A stretch of 39,433 bases of DNA from a virus. The stretch spans positions 1 to 39,433 of IMG/VR virus record IMGVR_UViG_3300034630_000007; one strand, 5' to 3'. Made by a program: the position numbers and the translations under genes. The stretch's first letter is position 1, and every line of letters begins with the position of its first letter. The notes beneath the pieces are model-generated. The model saw only the letters and a list, made by a program, of their open reading frames with translations. It was not told the DNA's origin and made no database searches. Below, piece by piece: positions 29,811-36,316 of the stretch.

Positions 29811-30476
29811 TTATCTCATCGGCCAATGTGCATCAGGACTGTTCCAGGGCACGATGTTCCCAAGGACATCGAGCGAGGGGCCCTGCCCGCTGGTGTATGG
29901 CCCCGATCCTTCGAGATGGCCATGCGCGTGCGGTGTTTTTCTAGAACCATGCCCCTGCGGATTCAGCCTATGGTAGTTCGATCCGTTCGGATAGAGCGTG
30001 TGCGTGTCAACCGGGTTTTTCCCGGGCACGGTGCGCCCTCCCAACGGTTCAATCATATTATTGCCGCGGGAGTCGCCGATGTAGCGTTGAATGGGCCAAC
30101 CGGTGTTGCGGTCGATAACGGGGGCTCTTTGAAGCTCTTCCAGCCGACGCTGAAGACCTTGCAAGGTCTGTGGCGAGTGAGAGCCCCCTGGAGGGTTCAG
30201 AAATGCCTCGTTGGGATTGAAGCGACGGATCTCCCGCTCCAAGCGCACAATTTGGTCCGCGATCACCTGTTGAGCGGGGCTTCTCGCCGGGAGCCCGCGC
30301 CGCGCCGGCGGCCGAGCCTGCGCATATTCTGCTCCGCCCCGGCCCTCCGTTCCGACACGCTGTCCACGGTTTGACGCCCAACTGTTCGCCTCCTCGCCAA
30401 AATCGCGAAGCTCCAGCGCGCCGCCAAGACCGATCGGCGCTTCATAAAAATCGTCGAAATCGCTGATGCGTCTCAT
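29811..30476 (-). CDS. Polymorphic toxin-like protein 2 (HGHLEG/GQGPSLD C-terminal domain)
   Basis: A 221-residue protein; the ATG overlaps the stop of portal fragment 2 (GGATGA). The first 37 residues (MRRISDFDDFYEAPIGLGGA, LELRDFGEEANSWASNR) are shared with toxin-like protein 1. A variable middle follows, with a coiled region (QVIADQIVRLEREIRRFN). The C-terminal ~75 residues contain VDTHTLYPNGSNYHRLNPQG, HAHGHLEGSG, GQGPSLD and AHWPMR. Such His-rich ends occur at the C-termini of Rhs-type polymorphic toxins (perhaps Ntox24; not verified), suggesting a nuclease. Its immunity gene follows 5 nt downstream. Confidence 0.75.
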   Translation of the reverse strand: MRRISDFDDFYEAPIGLGGALELRDFGEEANSWASNRGQRVGTEGRGGAEYAQARPPARRGLPARSPAQQVIADQIVRLEREIRRFNPNEAFLNPPGGSHSPQTLQGLQRRLEELQRAPVIDRNTGWPIQRYIGDSRGNNMIEPLGGRTVPGKNPVDTHTLYPNGSNYHRLNPQGHGSRKTPHAHGHLEGSGPYTSGQGPSLDVLGNIVPWNSPDAHWPMR

Positions 30477-31170
30477 CCAGGAAGTCCCCCAATATGTGCT
30501 GTAGTGAGCGCCGCATCGCCGGCCATTTCGGCCAGGTTCTGTTCGCGTTTGAGGTTGAGTTCGGCGTCGATCTGATAGCGCTTCAAAGCGCCATTCTGCT
30601 GGATCTCCGCAAGCTTCAGCTCGCGCTCCATCTCCTGCTTTCGCTTGGCGTTTTCGCCGTCCATGCGCGCCTTCTCGTTCGCCAGCTGCATCTGCATCTG
30701 CAGTTGCTGCATGGCTGCATCAGGCTGTTGCTGCGGCTGGGCCGCCTGCATCCGCCGCTGGATGTCCTCGCGCGTCGGCTTGGTGAAATAGAGGTCGGGC
30801 GATTTCAGCCCCGCCGCCTCCACGGTCTTGGCGATGCCGTTGTAGAGATTGTCGGGCGAAACGTATGGATTGTCGGGCCCGAGCGTCGTCAGCAGCTTCT
30901 CCTGCAATTGCTGGATCATCTGGATCGTCAGCATGTCGCGCTCGCGCGTGCCCGCACCAAGCCCGGTGTTGACGGTCGCATCCATGCCGGCGTTCCAGTG
31001 GCGCGGGTCGAAGGTCACCCATTTGCCGCGAAGCCGCACCGCCCGCGAGCATGGACGCGGATCGGCTGGCCGAATTTTGGGTTCAGCACCGATTCCGGGT
31101 TCTGGATAACGCCTTCCTGGACGATCGGCTGCTGGTTGTTCTGCCAGTAGAGATTGTCGAGCGTCTGGCG
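30473..31170 (-). pseudogene. Truncated portal copy with internal deletion (fragment 2)
   Basis: It matches portal 32792-33778 but lacks ~286 bp in the middle (junction near 31048-31056, CCCGCGAGCATGGACGCGG). The 5' part is therefore in another frame from the 3' part, which stays open from about AVRLRGKWVTFDPRHWNAGM to the GGLPG-stop. Similarity starts at 31170, 15 bp after the stop of immunity-like gene 1b, at the same portal codon (~358) where fragment 3 starts. It is non-functional as a portal but keeps the ATGA coupling to toxin 2. Confidence 0.9.
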
Positions 31171-31184
31171 CGCCCGGCCTCAGC

Positions 31185-31583
31185 CTAGTCCCTGATCCGC
31201 GCGCTTTCTTCACCTGGCTTCTCGATCGCGACCGCCTTCGCCCGGATAGTCGTTTTCACCGAACCATACGTTCCGACTTCGTCGCAGAAGCCCATATCGA
31301 GCATCACAGTAAAGCGACCGCCTTCGAATCCCAGAAATTCGATATCTCCGAAATCATCATTTGGCATGTTGCCGGGCGGATCGAAGGAAATGTGATCGAC
31401 ACCCTCGAACACCAGGAAACCATCCACCACGTCTTCAGCAGAGTAGAAATCCCAAGCCTCTCCCCGGATCCGCGATATGGCATCAATCTGGATCTTCACC
31501 TCTTCCTTCCATCCATCGAGAAGGATGGCCTTGCAGGCACGGTCGCCGAGATAGATCGAGTTCAGGAATTCGTCGGGTTTCAT
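31185..31583 (-). CDS. Immunity-like protein 1b (MKPDEFL family), orphan
   Basis: A 132-residue paralog, MKPDEFLNSIYLGDRACKAI, with DFYSAEDVVDGFLVFEGVD and the end IEKPGEESARIRD. It lies 5 nt after the stop of immunity gene 1a with no toxin between, so it is either a second immunity gene for toxin 1 or an orphan kept after loss of its toxin. Its C-terminal half (PNDDFGDIEFLGFEGGRFTV, MLDMGFCDEVGTYGSVKTTI) differs from 1a, suggesting different specificity. Confidence 0.75.
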   Translation of the reverse strand: MKPDEFLNSIYLGDRACKAILLDGWKEEVKIQIDAISRIRGEAWDFYSAEDVVDGFLVFEGVDHISFDPPGNMPNDDFGDIEFLGFEGGRFTVMLDMGFCDEVGTYGSVKTTIRAKAVAIEKPGEESARIRD

Positions 31584-31588
31584 TCTGT

Positions 31589-31987
31589 TTAGTCCCTGAT
31601 CCGCGCGCTTTCCTCGCCAGGCTTCTCGATCGCCACCGACTTCGCGCGGATAGTGGTCTTGACTTTCACATAGTCCGCGAGTTCGTACCCCGAACCGATT
31701 TCCATGACGACAGTGAAGCGCTCGCCATCGTAGCCAAGAAACTCGATGGCGCCGAACTCGTCGTTTAGCAGGCGACCGGGCGGATCGAATGAAATGTGAT
31801 CAACCCCTTCGAACACCAGGAAACCATCGTCAACATCTTCAGCCGTGTAAAAATTCCACGTTTCCCCGCGAATGCGCGACAAGGAATCGATTTGGATCTT
31901 GACCTCGTCCTTCCAGCCGTCAAGCACGATGGACTTGCATGCACAGTCGACGAAATGGATCGTCTTCAGGAAGTCATCCGGTTTCAT
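31589..31987 (-). CDS. Immunity-like protein 1a (MKPDEFL family)
   Basis: A 132-residue cytosolic protein starting at ATG 31987, one nucleotide after the stop of toxin-like protein 1, with AAGGAA 6 nt upstream. It shows MKPDDFLKTIHFVDCACKSI, DEVKIQIDSLSRIRGETWNF, DDGFLVFEGVDHISFDPPGR and IEKPGEESARIRD. The tight coupling marks it as the cognate immunity protein of toxin 1. Four intact members of this family lie within 3.2 kb. Confidence 0.78.
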   Translation of the reverse strand: MKPDDFLKTIHFVDCACKSIVLDGWKDEVKIQIDSLSRIRGETWNFYTAEDVDDGFLVFEGVDHISFDPPGRLLNDEFGAIEFLGYDGERFTVVMEIGSGYELADYVKVKTTIRAKSVAIEKPGEESARIRD

Positions 31988-31988
31988 T

Positions 31989-32795
31989 TCATTTCCTTAT
32001 TGGCCAATGTGCACGCGGGCTTTTTCGAGGCACTACATTCCCTTGAACATCAAGCGAAGGGCCTTGTCCTCTTGTGTTTGGCCCAGTTCCCTCAAGGTGA
32101 CCATGCCCATGTGGTATCGGATCATCTGCGTGCCCCTGCGGATTCAGTCTCTGATAGTTTGATCCATTCGGATAGAGCGTATGTGTGTCAACAGGGTTGT
32201 GCCCCGGCACGGTGCTGCCTCCCAAAGGCTCAATCATGTTGTTGCCTAGTCCGTCGTCGATGAAGCGCTGAATGGGCCACCCGGTTTTCTCGTCGATAAC
32301 ATGTGCCCTCTCCAATTCCTCTTGGCGGATTCGCAACTTCTCGCGCTGCTCGTCGAGATATCTGGAGGTTGTCGGCATTCCGCTGTGTGGCCCCGCAATG
32401 CCCGGGCCGAACAGCGGAATGCCGTCCTCCCTGCGGCTTCTTCCGGGGAATGGCTCGTAGACAGAGGACGGCGCCAGGGCGCGATCATCCGAAGTCTGGT
32501 AGTTGTCCGGAATTCCATCGTCGTTCTTGTCGGCATCAGGTCCGCTGACGAAATCGACCAACCCGCGCACACGATTATCCCGCATGCCTCGATTGCGGTC
32601 CCAACGCGGGTGCGATTGGAATTGCAACCCTGTGGATACCGGGCGGCCGGTTTGCCGGTAGATATCGCCGCGCTCAGGATTATCGCGGTTTGACGCCCAA
32701 CTGGTCGCCTCCTCGCCAAAATCGCGAAGCTCCAGCGCGCCGCCAAGCCCGATCGGCGCTTCATAAAAGTCGTCAAAGTCACTAATTCGTCTCAT
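31989..32795 (-). CDS. Polymorphic toxin-like protein 1 (HGHGHLEG/GQGPSLD C-terminal domain)
   Basis: A 268-residue protein directly downstream of the intact portal, with overlapping ATGA. Residues 1-37 (MRRISDFDDFYEAPIGLGGA then LELRDFGEEATSW) are shared with toxin-like protein 2. The middle is longer and includes DADKNDDGIPDNYQ, an Asp-rich, calcium-loop-like stretch. The C-terminal ~80 residues carry VDTHTLYPNGSNYQRLNPQG, HGHGHLEG, GQGPSLDVQGNVVP and AHWPIRK. It has no signal peptide. The domain is typical of polymorphic toxin tips and probably acts on nucleic acid in the cytosol, consistent with cytosolic immunity genes downstream. Being behind the intact portal, it should be the best-expressed toxin of the island. 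Confidence 0.75.
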   Translation of the reverse strand: MRRISDFDDFYEAPIGLGGALELRDFGEEATSWASNRDNPERGDIYRQTGRPVSTGLQFQSHPRWDRNRGMRDNRVRGLVDFVSGPDADKNDDGIPDNYQTSDDRALAPSSVYEPFPGRSRREDGIPLFGPGIAGPHSGMPTTSRYLDEQREKLRIRQEELERAHVIDEKTGWPIQRFIDDGLGNNMIEPLGGSTVPGHNPVDTHTLYPNGSNYQRLNPQGHADDPIPHGHGHLEGTGPNTRGQGPSLDVQGNVVPRKSPRAHWPIRK

Positions 32796-34849
32796 CCCGG
32801 CATCCCTCCGATATGCGCTGTGCTCAGCGCCGTGCCGCCGGCCATTTCGGCCAGGTTCTGCTCGCGTTTCAGGTTGAGTTCGGCATCGATCTGGTAGCGT
32901 TTGAGCGCGCCGTTCTGCTGGATCTCCGCAAGTTTCAGCTCGCGCTCCATCTCCAGCTTGCGCCTGGCGTTTTCGCCGTCCATGCGCGCCTTCTCGTTCG
33001 CCAGCTGCATCTGCATCTGCAGTTGCTGCATGCCGAAGTCAGGCTGTTGCTGCGGCTGCGCCGCCTGCATCCGCTTCTGGATGTCCTCGGGCGTCGGCTT
33101 GGTGAAATAGAGGTCGGGCGATTTCAGCCCTGCCGCCTCCACGGTCTTGGCAATGCCGTTGTAGAGGTTGTCGGGCGAAACATAAGGATTGTCCGGCCCG
33201 AGCGTCGTCAGCAGCTTTTCCTGCAATTGCTGGATCATCTGGATCATCAGCATGTCGCGCTCGCGCGTTCCCGCACCAAGCCCGGTGTTGACGGTCGCAT
33301 CCATGCCGGCGTTCCAGTGGCGCGGGTCGAAGGTCACCCATTTGCCGCGCAGGCGCACTGCCCGCGGCCGGTCCTGGTGCTTGATGGTGAGGCCGAGCAG
33401 CCCCTTGAACACGCGTCTCAGCCCTTGCGCGAAGGTGCGCACCATCAGCTCCGTCTGGCCGATGCCCGCCTGTTCGACGAGTGCCGTCGCCTTCGCCGTC
33501 ATGTTCTGCAGCGCATCCGGCGCCATGCCGCTCGACGCATCGGAAATCCCGGTGCGGTCGGTCGCCTCCTGGTCGAGATAGCCGAGCATGGAGAAGGATT
33601 CGCGCGCAACGAAGGGCACCGCCGTGTAGCCGACGGCGCCGCGCACATCGACGCCCTGGCCGACGCGGATGGGCTGGCCGAACTTCGGGTTCAGCACCGA
33701 TTCCGGGTTCTGGATCACCCCTTCCTGCACGATCGGCTGCTGGTTGTTCTGCCAGTAGAGATTGTCGAGCGTCTGGCGAAGCAGCACGGTCTTCACCCGC
33801 TGGATCTCCGCCATGTCGTCGGTGATCGCGTTGCCCTCGCGCTGGTGCGGCCGCCTTTCGGTGATGAGATCGGCAAAGGGCACCTCGTCCCATTCCGCAT
33901 CCTCGAGCAGACTGTCGGCCCCGGTGCCGCCGGCAAAGACCAGGCGGCGCAACTCGGCAATGCCGTCGTCGTCCGCATCCACCTTCACATAGAGCTCGTA
34001 GTAGTCGACCTCCTGCAGCGCTGTCGCCGTCTCCTCGCCATCGCCGAAGATGCCGCGCCTGCGGGCAAATTCCTCGTCCTCGCCATCCGCATTGCCGGCA
34101 ATGGCAAAGCCCTCGACGAGGTCACGGTCATAGCCCATGGCGATCAGGTCCGAGCGGCGCATCCGCCGCTTGATCCCGGCAATCGGGCTATCGTCGATCG
34201 AGATCGCATCGGGGTGAATGAGGAATTCCTCGAGCGGCACGGCCGCAAGCCTTGTTGCCCCGCGTTCCGCCGTGCGGCGGATCTTCACGGTGAAGACCGG
34301 CTGCTCGACAGGCCCGGTCGCAAGCTCGATCCGCTCGACCGATTGCGCCTGTTCCAGAACCTCCACCGTGTCGTCGGCGATCAACTGCACCAGCGCCGCC
34401 TCGTCGAGCCCGCTATGGGTCGAAACCTCGACGCTCTTTTTCTTCTCGTACCACCAGCGGATCACGCCGTTGCCGAGCTTCAGCGCGTCGTGTGCGGCAT
34501 CCTGCACCGCGTCATAGCCGTCACTTTCGGGAAAGACGATGTAGTTGATGTAGTCGGTCGCCTGCTCGGCGCCCGCCTCGTCACCCTGGTTCACCGGCTG
34601 GTATTCCACCACCTTGTCATTGCCGAGCACGGTGCGGATCAGCGACGGCAGCACCTTCTTCACCGCGGCCCGCACATCGCGCGAAACCACCTTGGAGCGG
34701 TTCGCTTCGACAGGCACATCAGCCATCACGCCGTCGTAATATTCCATCGCCCGCACGCGCGTGGCCGAGAGCTGGTCGCGATAGTCCTCGCAATCCCTGA
34801 CGAGCTGGCTCACGAGCTCCGTCAGTTCCGGTTTCGTCATCGCTGCCAT
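32792..34849 (-). CDS. Portal protein (P22-like podoviral type)
   Basis: A 685-residue portal, the expected size for podoviral P22-like portals. The N-terminal region has LVRDCEDYRDQLSATRVRAM and YYDGVMADVPVEANRSKVV, then VKKVLPSLIRTVLGNDKVVE, a wing/stem region, NLYWQNNQQPIVQEGVIQNP (about 363-382), and a long C-terminal Q/M/K/E-rich coiled coil (about 590-665, MQQLQMQMQLANEKARMDGE) that would form a barrel. It makes the dodecameric DNA channel. The start is ATG 34849 or ATG 34840. The stop overlaps the toxin-like gene 1 start. Its last ~328 codons are the unit duplicated at 30473-31170 and 27695-28832. Confidence 0.93.
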   Translation of the reverse strand: MAAMTKPELTELVSQLVRDCEDYRDQLSATRVRAMEYYDGVMADVPVEANRSKVVSRDVRAAVKKVLPSLIRTVLGNDKVVEYQPVNQGDEAGAEQATDYINYIVFPESDGYDAVQDAAHDALKLGNGVIRWWYEKKKSVEVSTHSGLDEAALVQLIADDTVEVLEQAQSVERIELATGPVEQPVFTVKIRRTAERGATRLAAVPLEEFLIHPDAISIDDSPIAGIKRRMRRSDLIAMGYDRDLVEGFAIAGNADGEDEEFARRRGIFGDGEETATALQEVDYYELYVKVDADDDGIAELRRLVFAGGTGADSLLEDAEWDEVPFADLITERRPHQREGNAITDDMAEIQRVKTVLLRQTLDNLYWQNNQQPIVQEGVIQNPESVLNPKFGQPIRVGQGVDVRGAVGYTAVPFVARESFSMLGYLDQEATDRTGISDASSGMAPDALQNMTAKATALVEQAGIGQTELMVRTFAQGLRRVFKGLLGLTIKHQDRPRAVRLRGKWVTFDPRHWNAGMDATVNTGLGAGTRERDMLMIQMIQQLQEKLLTTLGPDNPYVSPDNLYNGIAKTVEAAGLKSPDLYFTKPTPEDIQKRMQAAQPQQQPDFGMQQLQMQMQLANEKARMDGENARRKLEMERELKLAEIQQNGALKRYQIDAELNLKREQNLAEMAGGTALSTAHIGGMPG

Positions 34850-34861
34850 CTGGAGAACCTT
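34833..34861. repeat. 29-bp junction duplication, portal side
   Basis: It matches 36288-36316 at 28 of 29 positions (core TTCGTCATCGCTGCCATCT). This copy spans the portal start codon; the other spans the TerL stop codon. The two bound the toxin-antitoxin insert of about 1.4 kb. Confidence 0.9.
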
Positions 34862-35251
34862 TCAGGGAATGAGCTTTGGTTGAGCAGCCGGTGTTGGCAC
34901 ACGTGGAGTAAACGCCGCGAACGGGTGCCCGCCAGCGCTTTGGCTGGTAGGGGGAGCGGACAGACGCCGCGAAACCATCGTGTAGTTGTCATGAATTGAC
35001 GGCAGCCCGGGACGAACTGCTCTTCGGTCGCCGGCTTAATACCTGTTGCAACCGGATCGGAAGCGGCAAGAGAAGGAATAGGCGGCAACAAGACGCAGCC
35101 GTTACCCGGTGGGTTCAGCCCTTGCGGCAAGACCTAGATGAGCGCCGAGAGGCGCCGACCAGTTTGGAGCACTAGGCTGTGGATCGAAGCCGAGTGCGAT
35201 GTTAGTGCCGTCTGGCACAACGTGACGCGATGGTCGCCCTAATGACAAGGA
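34862..35251. other. Non-coding stretch left of the TA module
   Basis: About 390 bp between the portal leader and the terminator of the toxin-antitoxin operon. I see no convincing gene on either strand. There is one small hairpin (GCGCC-GAGA-GGCGC near 35132-35146). It is part of the inserted segment and may be remnant sequence that came with the TA module. Confidence 0.5.
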
Positions 35252-35271
35252 ACCCGCCTTTGAAGGCGGGT
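35252..35271 (-). terminator. Hairpin terminator after the TA operon
   Basis: ACCCGCCTT-TG-AAGGCGGGT, a 9-bp GC-rich stem, 9 bp past the antitoxin stop. On the minus strand it is followed by TCCTTGT, a weak U-tract. It probably ends the TA transcript and separates it from the portal operon. Confidence 0.65.
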
Positions 35272-35279
35272 CCGATGCA

Positions 35280-35792
35280 TTAGGCATACATACGGCGTTC
35301 CCAACTGTGATTATGTTGTTCAAAAAGGACATCGTCACTTGTTGGAGTGTCCTTTTCGATAAGTTTCCGGATGGTCTCTATCCATCGGGTCAAAATCTCG
35401 GAGCCCTCCGGCTGAGCAACTGGAGACCCAAGGAAAAGCACACGGTAGGCAACGTCGGCCGTGCCTGACAGGTTCGTCTTTCCTTTTTCCCAACGCGCCA
35501 CAGTCTGGTCGTCCACGCGCAGGAGGCTTGCTACCTCCGCCTGCGTCTTGTCCATCTTGTCGCGCAGATACTTGATTTCCTGAGGAGAAAGAATTTTTTT
35601 GTTAGTTACTAGATTTAGTCCAATCGCTTTCCAAAGTTCATCCACGGAGTCAATGCTTACATACTCCTCCCCATCTTCCTCTTCTATGGTATAGCCATTC
35701 ATGAGGTAGATGTTATCAAGACCGCACTCCATGTAGTGATACGGCCGTTGTGCCAAATCGTCGTCACCACAATAGAAGTTTTCTCTGTTCAT
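35280..35792 (-). CDS. XRE-family antitoxin (MqsA-like arrangement)
   Basis: A 170-residue protein starting at ATG 35792, overlapping the toxin stop (ATGA). The N-terminal ~65 residues (HYMECGLDNIYLMNGY, with two Cys) form a toxin-binding-type domain found in DUF4258-partner antitoxins. A helix-turn-helix follows (SPQEIKYLRDKMDKTQAEVA and LLRVDDQTVARWEKGKTN, about residues 75-110). The C-terminal tail is probably helical. The QTVARWEKG recognition helix is typical of the MqsA/XRE group. It should bind and neutralise the toxin and repress the operon through the palindromes at 36147-36186. Toxin-first order matches mqsRA. Confidence 0.85.
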   Translation of the reverse strand: MNRENFYCGDDDLAQRPYHYMECGLDNIYLMNGYTIEEEDGEEYVSIDSVDELWKAIGLNLVTNKKILSPQEIKYLRDKMDKTQAEVASLLRVDDQTVARWEKGKTNLSGTADVAYRVLFLGSPVAQPEGSEILTRWIETIRKLIEKDTPTSDDVLFEQHNHSWERRMYA

Positions 35793-36142
35793 AGGTCTTC
35801 CCATTCCACGGTTTTGATGAAAAGCCGCTGGTGCCTGATCACGATAGTGACGACCCCAACCTCCCTCTTTCCTTTCATCTGTTTAACCATCTTCGCTTTC
35901 CACTCGCCCGGACAGCGCCCGGGCTCGACGTCCCCCTTTAGGTACCCCGTCCTGAGAACGTCGAACATCATGCGGTCTGTGATGTCTCGCCATTCCATTC
36001 GACTCTCAGCGTGGGTCTCATGGGTTATTGCCCGCCACCTGACGTTGCTGGAGTTCATGGCTAGCTCCCTGATCGTTCGCTCAAGATCGGAAGCACGGGG
36101 TTTAAACGGCACAACAACAGGTGTTTGAGTGGGCTTTGTCAT
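35789..36142 (-). CDS. DUF4258 (MqsR-like) toxin
   Basis: A 117-residue protein from ATG 36142 (MTKPTQTPVVVPFKP). The C-terminal ~90 residues fit DUF4258: ITHETHAESRMEWRDITDRM, FDVLRTGYLKGDVE, a basic WKAKMVKQMKGKRE strand, and VVTIVIRHQRLFIKTVEWED. DUF4258 proteins share the fold of MqsR-type ribosome-dependent or free mRNA interferases, and His and Arg residues in the HETHAESRM segment are candidates for the active site. It is translationally coupled to the XRE antitoxin. The base composition is more AT-rich than the flanking phage genes, consistent with separate origin. Confidence 0.8.
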   Translation of the reverse strand: MTKPTQTPVVVPFKPRASDLERTIRELAMNSSNVRWRAITHETHAESRMEWRDITDRMMFDVLRTGYLKGDVEPGRCPGEWKAKMVKQMKGKREVGVVTIVIRHQRLFIKTVEWEDL

Positions 36143-36146
36143 AACG

Positions 36147-36186
36147 CCTATCATAGTGATAGGTTCATGCCTGTCAATATGATAGG
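36147..36186 (-). promoter_or_regulatory. TA promoter with twin operator palindromes
   Basis: On the minus strand TTGACA (36172-36177), a 16-bp spacer and TATGAT (36150-36155) form a near-consensus sigma-70 promoter. Each box lies in a palindrome: CCTATCATAGTGATAGG (36147-36163) and CCTGTCAATATGATAGG (36170-36186), written on the plus strand. Bound antitoxin would cover both boxes. The predicted start of transcription is within 1-2 nt of the toxin ATG, so the mRNA may be leaderless. Confidence 0.8.
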
Positions 36187-36287
36187 AACCCGTTAACGGT
36201 CAATTAATAAATTATTAAAAATTCGTTACCATCGCTCCACTAGCGCCAAAGCTGCCCCTCCACCCTCTGAAGCCAGCGACTTGTTGG

Positions 36288-36316
36288 TTCGTCATCGCTG
36301 CCATCTAGAGAACCTT
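36288..36316. repeat. 29-bp junction duplication, TerL side
   Basis: The partner of 34833-34861. It contains the TerL stop (AAGGTTCTCTAG on the minus strand) directly followed by ATGGCAGCGATGACGAA, which is the portal start. The ancestral TerL stop and portal ATG were therefore adjacent before the TA insertion. Confidence 0.9.

Noticed and set aside
32930-33060. Short tandem-repeat/microsatellite in Gln-rich portal region
   Set aside because: The CTGCATCTGCATCTGCAG-type repetition encodes the QLQMQMQLA coiled-coil barrel of the portal and recurs in the portal fragments as part of the gene.
11589-34849. Type VI secretion or CDI effector locus
   Set aside because: Tlde1-type and Rhs-type toxin domains suggested it, but no VgrG, PAAR, Hcp, Rhs core, CdiA or TpsB genes are present; every cassette is attached to phage virion genes.
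32813-34999. A very long open frame on the plus strand (over 700 codons) opposite the portal gene
   Set aside because: It is antisense to a clear portal gene with conserved protein motifs, and its translation is Arg/His/Leu-rich without recognisable domains, as expected for shadow frames in GC-rich DNA.
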